From contig NC_014259.1 of the NCBI RefSeq assembly GCF_000196795.1, positions 1,364,001-1,428,000 on the forward strand: a stretch of DNA of 64,000 nt, read 5' to 3'. Below are positions 25,571 to 33,038 of the stretch, in pieces. Under the pieces are notes generated by a model. That model did no database searches, was not told the DNA's origin, and saw only the letters and a list, made by a program, of their open reading frames with translations. Source of the DNA: Acinetobacter oleivorans DR1 (GTDB lineage Bacteria > Pseudomonadota > Gammaproteobacteria > Pseudomonadales > Moraxellaceae). How positions within the stretch are numbered: position 1 is the first letter of the stretch; each line of letters begins with the position of its first letter. The position numbers and the translations under genes are program-made.

Positions 25571-26133
25571 TATGCGGTTGCTCTAATAATGATATCAACA
25601 GGTTGTTCTATGCCGTCCATACTATGAATTGACTTATGGTTGACTTTAACAATGGGCCAAGTTTGTAATTTACAGTTGGATTTTTGGAGTGCTGCATAAT
25701 AACTATCAGATTTAAAAAATACCTTTTTAGCCGTTGCCATATTGGGGGTTAAAAGGCGCTTAAGCCATGTTTCACTCACCTGAGTATCAAGAAAACGTAA
25801 GGCCAAAAGACTTTTTACTCGATTGTTAAATAATCTCCGGTTTTTGATAATGAGAGGATGGGTAATTAACTTATTTGTGCCCATTTGACTATGAGGCAAA
25901 ATAAAGTGAGGTGTGATTTGAAATACGGTCACAAATTTTGCTTGTTGACAGATTTTTTCAAGATGGGTCACGGTATCTTGATTTGTACCAATAATCGCGA
26001 CAGATGAATGTGAAAAATCAAATTCTTTAATTGAGGTTGATGAAATCACTTGACCAGTAAAGTCTTCAAAATCTTGAGAGGTATTTTGAAAAATTGCTGA
26101 TTTTGAAGTGTTATTTTTAATATTAATACTCAT
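25570..26133 (-). CDS. Isolated NADP-binding domain of a flavin monooxygenase (Baeyer-Villiger/EthA-like), truncated
   Basis: The ORF has 187 codons. From about residue 25 it follows the middle of FMO-like enzymes: FTGQVISSTSI, a Rossmann strand SVAIIGTNQDTVTHLEKI, VTVFQITPHFILP (family usually FQRTPHW), then LKRLLTPNMATAKKVFFKSDSYYAALQKSN and DGIEQPVDIIIRATA. It stops where intact enzymes continue as ATGF into the rest of the FAD domain. The N-terminal FAD-binding GxGxxG domain and the C-terminus are absent. The third glycine of the Rossmann turn is Asn-Gln rather than Gly/Ala. It is either a remnant of a decayed gene with a preserved frame, or a domesticated domain. The ribosome-binding site is weak. 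Confidence 0.6.
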   Translation of the reverse strand: MSINIKNNTSKSAIFQNTSQDFEDFTGQVISSTSIKEFDFSHSSVAIIGTNQDTVTHLEKICQQAKFVTVFQITPHFILPHSQMGTNKLITHPLIIKNRRLFNNRVKSLLALRFLDTQVSETWLKRLLTPNMATAKKVFFKSDSYYAALQKSNCKLQTWPIVKVNHKSIHSMDGIEQPVDIIIRATA

Positions 26134-26237
26134 TTTTCCAAAAGTCCTTTTGGTTTTTAAATCATGATGTTTTTATCGTTTTAATATAAATAACCAAGCA
26201 GGAAGTCGGGGTAAAGTCTTTTCAGATAGATGGTCAT

Positions 26238-26266
26238 CCCATACTCGAAATCAATTCAAGTATGGG
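26238..26266 (-). repeat. Inverted repeat after the luciferase-like gene
   Basis: CCCATACT and AGTATGGG are perfect 8-base arms around 13 bases, 14 bases past the stop of the luciferase-like gene. There is no T-run; it is a possible 3' processing or weak termination site. Confidence 0.5.
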
Positions 26267-26280
26267 AATGTGAAGGGAGT

Positions 26281-27285
26281 TTAAAGTTCTGTTTTTACGT
26301 TCATTAGTTGTGCAAAGCTTTCTAAACGTTTAGCGGTATCGTATACATCGCATGTGAAAATAAATTCATCAACATCGTATGTCGCTAAAAGTTTTTGTAA
26401 ACCAGAGCGAACTGTATCTACAGAACCAATTTGTGCCATTGCATAGAAGTTCTCAACAGAAAGCTGTTCTGCTGTATTCCATAATCCCTGCATTGATTCA
26501 ACCGGTGGTTTAAGCTTTAAACTTTCGCCACGAATTAAACCTAATACACGTTGGTACGCACTCGTTGCTAAGAACTGGGCTTCCTCATCTGTATCTGCCA
26601 CAACTACAGGCACACCCATTGAAACATAAGGTTTATCTAAGTACTCAGAAGGCTCAAAGTTCTCTCGATAGAGCTGAATTGCTTGACCTAACATACGTGG
26701 GGCAAAGTGAGAGGCAAATGAGTAGGGAAGTCCAAGTTTTGCCGCCAGTTGTGCACTAAAAAGGCTAGACCCAAGTAACCAAACAGGAACATGAGTATTT
26801 TGCCCTGGCGTTGCAATAATCTTTTGTCCCGCCTGAGGGGCGTCAAAATACTTTAAGATTTCGACAACATCTCTTGGAAACTGATCTTCTGTTTCTTGAT
26901 GACCACGACGTAAAGCTCGCATGGTAAGTTGATCTGTACCAGGAGCACGTCCTAACCCAAGTTCAATACGGTTTGGATATAACGTAGCAAGTGTTCCAAA
27001 TTGTTCTGCGACAACTAAAGGAGCATGGTTCGGAAGCATAATGCCACCGGAACCTAAACGAATATGCTGTGTATGTGCTGCAATAAAACCGAGTAAGACC
27101 GCTGTAGCAGAACTCGCAATTCCATCCATGTTGTGATGTTCTGCAAGCCAGAAACGTTCATAACCTAATGTCTCTGCATGTTGTGCTAACTCTAATGCAT
27201 GACGTAACGAAAATTCGATGGTTTTATCATTACGAATGGGGGCAAGTTCCAAAATTGAAAACTTGGTATCTTGAAGTGATCGCAT
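26281..27285 (-). CDS. Luciferase-like (LLM class) flavin-dependent oxidoreductase, YhbW-like
   Basis: The protein has 334 residues. It shows the LLM signatures LAEHHNMDGIASSATAVLLG, IRLGSGGIMLPNHAPLVVAEQFGTL, IELGLGRAPGTD, and the C-terminal IGSVDTVRSGLQKLL. These TIM-barrel enzymes use reduced flavin to oxidise unknown substrates. The match is to the MsnO8/YhbW group of family members with no known reaction. Upstream lie two identical-arm dyads (27307-27326 and 27341-27360) that look like operators. The gene stands alone on its strand. Confidence 0.85.
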   Translation of the reverse strand: MRSLQDTKFSILELAPIRNDKTIEFSLRHALELAQHAETLGYERFWLAEHHNMDGIASSATAVLLGFIAAHTQHIRLGSGGIMLPNHAPLVVAEQFGTLATLYPNRIELGLGRAPGTDQLTMRALRRGHQETEDQFPRDVVEILKYFDAPQAGQKIIATPGQNTHVPVWLLGSSLFSAQLAAKLGLPYSFASHFAPRMLGQAIQLYRENFEPSEYLDKPYVSMGVPVVVADTDEEAQFLATSAYQRVLGLIRGESLKLKPPVESMQGLWNTAEQLSVENFYAMAQIGSVDTVRSGLQKLLATYDVDEFIFTCDVYDTAKRLESFAQLMNVKTEL

Positions 27286-27286
27286 G

Positions 27287-27360
27287 CGATATTCTCGAAT
27301 AGGGGTATATCGAAATACTACGATATATGAGGGTTAATGTATATCGTTTTTTTTCGATAT
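27287..27360 (-). promoter_or_regulatory. Two ATATCG-N8-CGATAT operators upstream of the luciferase-like gene
   Basis: Site 1 is ATATCG (27307-27312) and CGATAT (27321-27326). Site 2 is ATATCG (27341-27346) and CGATAT (27355-27360). Both have an 8-base spacer and start 34 bases apart. A further half-site CGATAT at 27287-27292 touches the start codon region. The pattern strongly suggests a dimeric repressor or activator. Confidence 0.6.
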
Positions 27361-27376
27361 TAACTTTTACCTCTTA

Positions 27377-27405
27377 ATAAAAAAGCACCCGAAGGTGCTC
27401 TTTTG
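27377..27405 (-). terminator. Terminator of the first glycine-zipper gene
   Basis: On the minus strand, GAGCACC-TTCG-GGTGCTTTTTTA, a stem capped by a UUCG tetraloop with a T-run. It is nearly identical to the terminator of the paralogous gene. Confidence 0.9.
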
Positions 27406-27418
27406 ATTCATATGTGTA

Positions 27419-27934
27419 TTAGCGGTTTTTGTACCAGCCGCGGTGTAAACCATTGTCATGACGGCGATGATGGCCACCTTTACTATAGTAACGACGGTCA
27501 CCATCGTCATATCTACGATCATCTCGATCATAGCGGCTACCACGATCATATCGATCATCGTAGTTACGATCTTCAGAAACTTTACGACCTAGCGCTGAAC
27601 CACCCGCAGCACCTACCGCAGCACCGATGTAACCACCGTTGGTACCGCCCATATTTTTACCGACGGTATAACCAGCACCACCACCTAAAGCACCACCAAT
27701 GGCAGCTTCGGTACGATTTCGACGGTCACTCGCTGCCGCTGCACCACCAGCACCACCTAAAGCAGCGCCAATTGTTGCGCCTGTTGTGCCACCCATGCTT
27801 TTACCAATTGCTGTACCAACAACACTACCTAACGCAGAGGTTGCAGCAACACGAGTACCATTATCTGCATGTGCAACTGTCACCATAGACGATGTTGCAA
27901 TTAATGCGCTAGCTAACCAAATATTCATTTTCAT
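27419..27934 (-). CDS. Glycine-zipper family exported protein A
   Basis: The protein has 171 residues with a signal peptide (about 1-23, ending AHA). A glycine-zipper region follows (about 33-118) with repeated GxxxG patterns such as GTAIGKSMGGTTGATIGAALGG and GGALGGGAGYTVGKNMGG. The C-terminal tail is very rich in Arg, Asp, Tyr and His (DDRYDRGSRYDRDD). The family is thought to sit in or near the outer membrane; no function is assigned. It is about 80% similar by eye to the next gene over the zipper part but has a longer charged tail. It has its own promoter region and terminator. Confidence 0.8.
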   Translation of the reverse strand: MKMNIWLASALIATSSMVTVAHADNGTRVAATSALGSVVGTAIGKSMGGTTGATIGAALGGAGGAAAASDRRNRTEAAIGGALGGGAGYTVGKNMGGTNGGYIGAAVGAAGGSALGRKVSEDRNYDDRYDRGSRYDRDDRRYDDGDRRYYSKGGHHRRHDNGLHRGWYKNR

Positions 27935-28123
27935 CTTGCAGCTCCATGTCCTTTTACTGAGAAGGACAGTATTTTTATCTTGAGATAAATGTAATAAAAA
28001 ATTTCGTGATAATTATGGAGAACCCCAAAGGAGATACGTTAGTTTTGTGTCTGTTTGTATGGTTTCTATTAATTTATGGATAAATGCTGAGCAAGTAAGA
28101 GGTTATGAATATTTATTGATCCT

Positions 28124-28150
28124 AATAAAAAAGCACCCGAAGGTGCTTAG
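28124..28150 (-). terminator. Terminator of the second glycine-zipper gene
   Basis: On the minus strand, AAGCACC-TTCG-GGTGCTT with a T-run. It duplicates the hairpin at 27377-27405. Confidence 0.9.
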
Positions 28151-28170
28151 AGTCGTTTCATCAAATTTGA

Positions 28171-28590
28171 TTAGTGATGACGACGGTGTTTTTTCTTCCA
28201 ATGTTTAGAAGATCGATCATAATCGCGGTCTTTAGAAATTTTATTACCTAAAGCAGAACCACCCGCAGCACCTAAAGCAGCACCGATGTATCCACCGTTT
28301 GTACCACCCATGCTTTTACCAACAGTATAGCCAGCACCACCACCTAAACCACCGCCAATTGCAGATTCTGTACGGTGACGACGGTCACTTGCAACTGCTG
28401 CACCACCAGCACCACCTAAAGCAGCACCAATTGTTGCGCCAGATGTACCACCCATGCTTTTACCAATTGCAGTACCAGCAACACTACCTAAAGCAGAAGC
28501 AGCTGCTACATGTGTTGTGTTGTCAGCATGCGCTACAGTAACCATAGAAGTTGCTAAAACAGCACTACATAACCAAGCATTTAATTTCAT
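28171..28590 (-). CDS. Glycine-zipper family exported protein B (paralogue of A)
   Basis: The protein has 139 residues, a signal peptide ending VAHA, a glycine-zipper region (about 30-115) and a short basic tail ending KKKHRRHH. It is the likely parent or sister copy of the adjacent gene; the leader hairpin, upstream block and terminator are shared as well. A GTCCT/AGGAC hairpin sits directly before the ribosome-binding site. It is likely an envelope protein. Confidence 0.8.
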   Translation of the reverse strand: MKLNAWLCSAVLATSMVTVAHADNTTHVAAASALGSVAGTAIGKSMGGTSGATIGAALGGAGGAAVASDRRHRTESAIGGGLGGGAGYTVGKSMGGTNGGYIGAALGAAGGSALGNKISKDRDYDRSSKHWKKKHRRHH

Positions 28591-28627
28591 TTTCTACTCC
28601 GTGTCCTTAGCAGCAGGACGCTATATC

Positions 28628-28652
28628 TTTTGTTACGGCAAATGTAACAAAA
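28628..28652 (-). promoter_or_regulatory. 9-bp dyad upstream of glycine-zipper gene B
   Basis: TTTTGTTAC (28628-28636) and GTAACAAAA (28644-28652) are perfect arms with a 7-base loop. In the paralogous copy this dyad has decayed, although the AAATGTAA core is still recognisable. Confidence 0.45.
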
Positions 28653-28786
28653 CACGTTTCTCAAAATATGGAGAACCATCAATTCATTATTGTAGTTTAG
28701 TGTCTGGTTTGTATGTTTTCTATTAAAATAGAATATTTAATACCCATATAAATAAATATGAGTCTCATTTAATTTTAATGAGTTAA

Positions 28787-28897
28787 TTACTCGCGATCTG
28801 AACAGAGAAAATTGATCAAAGCTCTTGTCGCAGAAGACTTATGTTTATGCTGTGCATACAATAAAGAGAAGGGGCGTGATTGACCTGCAAATCTCAT
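28787..28897 (-). pseudogene. C-terminal remnant of a LysR-family regulator
   Basis: On the minus strand, 36 codons ending at TAA 28787-28789 read MRFAGQSRPFSLLYAQHKHK, then a segment ending RALINFLCSDRE. This is the typical last part of a LysR effector domain (PF-x-LLY-x-x-x-x-H-x-S...R-x-x-x-x-FL). A TGA stands three codons upstream of the Met and no further LysR sequence is visible. The 482-base gap 28591-29072 otherwise holds only the glycine-zipper promoter region and the prfA leader. Confidence 0.65.
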
Positions 28898-29072
28898 CTG
28901 AAATCATTACATTGATAAGTCGCTATTTACAGTGAAAGTTGATGAATTGGCTGATTATATATGTCATTTAAGCGGCATAATCTGTAAACTATGCGCTATT
29001 TTTACGATTTTGCTTATCTTCTATTTATATAGCATTCGATAAGCTTTTTGGACTTTTGAGATATTTCCTCTT

Positions 29073-30161
29073 ATGAAAGCGTCACTCCGTTTACGACTTG
29101 ATCAACTCTGTGATCGACATGAAGAACTTACCGCATTGCTTGCAGATGTGGAAGTCATCTCCGATAACAAACGTTTCCGTAAATTGTCTCGCGAACATAG
29201 TGATTTATCTGAAATTACCGAAGTTTGGGGCAAATACCGTCAAGCAGAAGAAGACATTGAAACTGCTGAAATGATGAAGTCTGATCCTGACTTTAAAGAT
29301 ATGGCAGAAGAAGAAATTCAAGCAAATAAAGATTTGCTTGTAGAGTTAGAAAGCCAGCTCAATATTTTGATGATTCCAAAAGATCCAAATGACTCTAATG
29401 CAGCTTATTTAGAAATTCGCGCTGGAACGGGTGGTGACGAGGCTGCAATTTTCTCTGGTGACTTATTCCGCATGTACAGTAAATATGCTGAGACACAAAA
29501 TTGGCGTATTGAAGTACTTTCTGAAAATGAAGGTGAGCATGGTGGCTTTAAAGAAGTCATTTGCCGTGTAGATGGCGATGGTGTGTATGGCCGCTTAAAG
29601 TTTGAAAGTGGGGCGCATCGTGTACAACGTGTTCCAGCGACTGAATCACAAGGCCGTGTTCATACTTCTGCTTGTACAGTTGCAATCTTGCCTGAAATTG
29701 ATGTTGATACTAACGTTGAAATTAACCCGGCAGATTTGCGTATTGATACTTACCGTGCATCTGGTGCAGGTGGTCAGCACATTAACAAAACCGATTCGGC
29801 GGTACGGATTACCCACATTCCAACAGGTACAGTAGTTGAGTGCCAAGAAGAACGTTCACAGCATAAAAACAAAGCTAAAGCGATGGCTCTTTTGGTATCA
29901 CGTTTAGAAAATGCAAAACGTGCGGCAGCCGATGCAGCGACTTCTGAAATGCGCCGTGATTTAGTTGGTTCTGGTGACCGTTCTGAGCGTATCCGTACTT
30001 ATAACTATCCACAAGGTCGTATGACTGACCACCGTATTAACCTAACTTTATATAAATTAGATGCAATTATGGAAGGCGATTTAACTGAATTGCTCGATAG
30101 CTTACATCGTGAATATCAAGCAGATCAGCTTGCGATGCTTGCACAGGAAAATGGCGGCTAA
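29073..30161 (+). CDS. prfA: Peptide chain release factor 1
   Basis: The 362-residue protein reads UAA/UAG. The GGQ loop is in RASGAGGQHINKTDSAVRITH and the anticodon-like PAT appears as RVPATESQGRVHTSA. It is followed by prmC with a one-base overlap (TAATG); PrmC methylates the GGQ glutamine, so the pair is functionally linked. Its own start lacks a strong ribosome-binding site. Confidence 0.98.
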   Translation: MKASLRLRLDQLCDRHEELTALLADVEVISDNKRFRKLSREHSDLSEITEVWGKYRQAEEDIETAEMMKSDPDFKDMAEEEIQANKDLLVELESQLNILMIPKDPNDSNAAYLEIRAGTGGDEAAIFSGDLFRMYSKYAETQNWRIEVLSENEGEHGGFKEVICRVDGDGVYGRLKFESGAHRVQRVPATESQGRVHTSACTVAILPEIDVDTNVEINPADLRIDTYRASGAGGQHINKTDSAVRITHIPTGTVVECQEERSQHKNKAKAMALLVSRLENAKRAAADAATSEMRRDLVGSGDRSERIRTYNYPQGRMTDHRINLTLYKLDAIMEGDLTELLDSLHREYQADQLAMLAQENGG

Positions 30162-30976
30162 TGAATATTGCTCAAGCGCTTGCAATTCGTGGTGAGCCTG
30201 ACAGTTATGAACGACAAGAAAATGCTTGGTTACTTGAGCATTTTCTAAAAATCAATTCGCTTGAATTAAAGTTTAGACTTGAGCAAGAGTTAACTGCCCA
30301 ACAAGAGCAAGACTATTTAGCTGGTCTTGAACGTATCCAAAATGGTGAGCCTTTAGCTTATGTGACGGGTTCACAGCCATTTTGGACGCTCGATTTAAAA
30401 GTAACATCTGATACTTTAGTGCCACGACCTGATACTGAAATTTTAGTTGAAACCGTTTTAAATCTAACTTTGCCAAATACTGCAAATATTGTTGATTTAG
30501 GAACGGGGACAGGTGCAATTGCGCTTGCGTTAGCGAGTGAACGTCCGGATTGGTTCGTCACAGCAACTGATATTTATGCACCTACTTTAGAAGTCGCAAA
30601 AGAAAATGCACTAGCTCATAATTTGCAACGTGTAAAATTCGCTTGTGGCGCTTGGTTTGAAGCACTAGAGCCACAAAAATTTGATTTAATTGTTTCTAAT
30701 CCGCCGTATATCGATCCTGAAGATGAACACATGCAAGCTTTGGCAACAGAACCACGCCGTGCATTGGTTGCAGATCATCAGGGACTGGCTGATATTGAAA
30801 TTATTATTGCTCAAGGGAAAAACTGGTTAAAACCACAAGGCTGGATTGCACTAGAGCATGGTTATGATCAGGGGCAAGCTGTTCGAAATATATTTGCTGA
30901 GCATGGTTTTAGTGAGATTAAAACCATTCAAGACTATGGCCAAAATGATCGAGTCACTTTGGCATGCTGGATTTAA
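30161..30976 (+). CDS. prmC: Release factor glutamine methyltransferase PrmC
   Basis: This 271-residue SAM-dependent enzyme methylates the GGQ Gln of RF1 and RF2. SAM motif I is NIVDLGTGTGAIALALA and the catalytic motif is VSNPPYIDPED. The N-terminal helical domain has the GEPLAYVTG segment. It overlaps prfA by one base and ends 2 bases before the convergent ABC permease gene. Confidence 0.96.
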   Translation: MNIAQALAIRGEPDSYERQENAWLLEHFLKINSLELKFRLEQELTAQQEQDYLAGLERIQNGEPLAYVTGSQPFWTLDLKVTSDTLVPRPDTEILVETVLNLTLPNTANIVDLGTGTGAIALALASERPDWFVTATDIYAPTLEVAKENALAHNLQRVKFACGAWFEALEPQKFDLIVSNPPYIDPEDEHMQALATEPRRALVADHQGLADIEIIIAQGKNWLKPQGWIALEHGYDQGQAVRNIFAEHGFSEIKTIQDYGQNDRVTLACWI

Positions 30977-30978
30977 AA

Positions 30979-31818
30979 TTACTTTTGTAGTGTATCCCGC
31001 CAACGTAATAACCAGTTTTCAATAAGTTTCATTAAGGTATCGGTTACTTTACCCAATAGGGCTAATAAAATAATTGCAATGATAACAATATCTGGGCGAG
31101 AGGTTTCTCGGCCATCACTGAGTAAATAGCCAATCCCTTGAGTAGCTGCAATCAGTTCAGCTGCAATCATAAACATCCAAGATAAGCTTAAACTGTTGCG
31201 TAAACCCGTTAAAATGCCCGGAGAGGCTGCCGGTAAAATAATAGATATAATCCGCTGAAAAGCATTAAGCCGATAAACTTTTCCAACTTCAATGAGCTTT
31301 CTATCTACATTATGAATTGCTGCAACTGTATTGGTATAGGTTGGAAAAAATGCTCCAATTGCAATCAATGTAATTTTTGAACCTTCGTCAATTCCTAACC
31401 AAAGTAATAGCAGGGGGATCCATGCAAGACTTGGGATCGACTTAATTGCTGAAAAAGTTGGTTCTAAATATGCTTCTGCCTCTTTACTTAATCCCACCCA
31501 AATCGCAAAAACTAAACCTAAACCGCTTCCTATAATAAAGCCCAACAGAACACGCCATGTACTAATATAAATGTGGGCAAATAGATCGCTATGAGCTAAA
31601 TCTAAAAAAGATTGCCATAAACTAGACGGTGCAGGGAGTAGGTAAGCATCGATATAGCCATTTCTGACTAAAAATTCACAAGCCCCCAAAAAGATGAGTG
31701 GAATGAGTAGCGCTTTAAACCAACGTGTAAATTTATTGTTTAAATGCTTTTTCTGCAATTTTAAAGCCTGCTGAGCTAAGAAATGATTTAGCTCAGCTTT
31801 GTTAAGTGAATCACTCAT
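30979..31818 (-). CDS. ABC transporter permease, aliphatic sulfonate/nitrate/taurine type (SsuC-like)
   Basis: The 279-residue inner-membrane permease has six membrane helices. The EAA loop, which contacts the ATPase, is in KLIEVGKVYRLNAFQRIISIILPAASPGILTGLRNSLSLSW. It lies 3 bases after the binding-protein gene. No ATPase gene is next to it. The substrate class is inferred from family resemblance. Confidence 0.88.
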   Translation of the reverse strand: MSDSLNKAELNHFLAQQALKLQKKHLNNKFTRWFKALLIPLIFLGACEFLVRNGYIDAYLLPAPSSLWQSFLDLAHSDLFAHIYISTWRVLLGFIIGSGLGLVFAIWVGLSKEAEAYLEPTFSAIKSIPSLAWIPLLLLWLGIDEGSKITLIAIGAFFPTYTNTVAAIHNVDRKLIEVGKVYRLNAFQRIISIILPAASPGILTGLRNSLSLSWMFMIAAELIAATQGIGYLLSDGRETSRPDIVIIAIILLALLGKVTDTLMKLIENWLLRWRDTLQK

Positions 31819-31821
31819 ATA

Positions 31822-32796
31822 CTATTTCACGACTTTTTGAGCAAAACGTGGGTCTAACAACTGATCAACCACTTGATTGACATTAGTACCTTTTCTAACC
31901 AAGTCTTCTTCTGTCAAAATTTTCCCAGAACGTTTTAGCGCTTGTGCTTGAGTTGCCGATGGAGTGCTTTGATCAAAGTTGGTTCGACTCAGTTGTAGCT
32001 TAGCCACAGGTAGAGGGAGTTTTGATTCTTGAGCTAAAAGTGCTGCCACTTTATCTGGATTGGCTTTTGCCCATTTTCGGGCTTGTTCGTAGGCTTTAAT
32101 AACGGCTTCAACCGCTTCAGGGCTTTGCTTTGCAAAGTCTTCTTTAACACTCAGTACGCTATAACTATTAAATGCTACATTACGATAAAGTAATTTCGCG
32201 CCCGATTGAATTTGAGCTGAAGCCATTAAAGGATCAAGTCCAGCCCAAGCATCTACTTGACCGCGTTCTAATGCAGTTTTTCCATCGGGGTGCTGTAAAT
32301 GAACCAGCTGTACATCGCGTTTACTCAAGCCTACAGTGTCTAGCGCTTGTAGTGTAAATAAGAATGGATCGGTTCCTTTGGTGGCTGCAATTTTCTTACC
32401 TTTTAAGTCTTTTAGGCTTTTAATTGGTGAGTCTTTTGCAACAACAAGGGCGGTCCATTCTGGTTGGCTTTGTACATACACAGTTTTAATTGGGCTACCA
32501 TTTGCTCGGCTTAATACAGCTGCTAATCCAGCGGTAGAAGCAAAATCGATGCTGTTACTATTGAGATATTCTAATGAACGATTGCTGCCTTGACTAAAAA
32601 CCCATTTAATTTGAGTATTTGGGAGTGCTTTCTCAAGAAGTTTTTGATCTTTGACGACTAAACTGGTTGGTGCGTAGTAAGCATAATCAAGTTTAAGTGT
32701 AGTCGGAATTGCTGCAAAAGCAGATGAAGCAAATACAAACCCCAATGTTGATGCCAACAAAGTCTTTGATAAAGAAAATTTTGATTTTAAAGACAT
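31822..32796 (-). CDS. ABC transporter substrate-binding protein, aliphatic sulfonate type (SsuA-like)
   Basis: This 324-residue periplasmic protein has a signal peptide (about 1-28, ending SSAFA). The segments LDYAYYAPTSLVVKDQKLLEK, QGSNRSLEYLNSNSIDFAST and LKGKKIAATKGTDPFLFTLQAL are typical of the SsuA/TauA/NrtA group. It would capture a sulfonate or similar small organic anion and deliver it to the permease downstream. A possible promoter with an inverted repeat (ATCACT/AGTGAT, 32917-32936) lies upstream. Confidence 0.88.
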   Translation of the reverse strand: MSLKSKFSLSKTLLASTLGFVFASSAFAAIPTTLKLDYAYYAPTSLVVKDQKLLEKALPNTQIKWVFSQGSNRSLEYLNSNSIDFASTAGLAAVLSRANGSPIKTVYVQSQPEWTALVVAKDSPIKSLKDLKGKKIAATKGTDPFLFTLQALDTVGLSKRDVQLVHLQHPDGKTALERGQVDAWAGLDPLMASAQIQSGAKLLYRNVAFNSYSVLSVKEDFAKQSPEAVEAVIKAYEQARKWAKANPDKVAALLAQESKLPLPVAKLQLSRTNFDQSTPSATQAQALKRSGKILTEEDLVRKGTNVNQVVDQLLDPRFAQKVVK

Positions 32797-32916
32797 GATA
32801 AAAATAGAACCGAAATGAAATAAGAGATTATCCTTTCACGCGTTTGATGGCTTACAAACTTAGTTATTTTGATTTGTAAATCAGATTGAAAGATAAAAGT
32901 TTAGATAGAATTATAA

Positions 32917-32936
32917 ATCACTGTTTCTATAGTGAT
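32917..32936 (-). promoter_or_regulatory. Inverted repeat upstream of the sulfonate-type ABC genes
   Basis: ATCACT and AGTGAT are arms with an 8-base spacer, next to a minus-strand TATAAT (32915-32910). It may be an operator in the spacer and -35 zone. Confidence 0.4.
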
Positions 32937-33038
32937 TATTAAGTTTTAAGTAATACACTTATCTGAAATATTGAATTTAAAAGACATAAATATCATAAGC
33001 TTAAGGTTTTATGCCTCAAGCTTCATTGAGTGTGGATT

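Larger units (their letters stand above)
27377..28726 (-). repeat. Tandem duplication covering gene, promoter region and terminator
   Basis: Two diverged units, about 27377-28072 and 28124-28726, each contain terminator, glycine-zipper ORF, leader hairpin and an upstream block including GGTTCTCCATA and a TTTCTATTAA end. The match of non-coding parts shows that a whole transcription unit was copied. Confidence 0.7.

Noticed and set aside
27403..27888. 161-codon plus-strand ORF rich in His and Tyr
   Set aside because: Antisense shadow of the glycine-zipper gene; the His/Tyr runs come from reading its Arg/Asp/Gly codons backwards.
28299..28541. Plus-strand ORFs and short repeats that look array-like in the glycine-zipper region
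   Set aside because: The repetition is coding GxxxG periodicity, not CRISPR repeats: no constant repeat length and no unique spacers.
25570..28900. Possibility that the accessory-looking stretch is a genomic island
   Set aside because: No integrase, tRNA, direct repeats or transposase is visible at its borders; duplication and decay explain it more simply.
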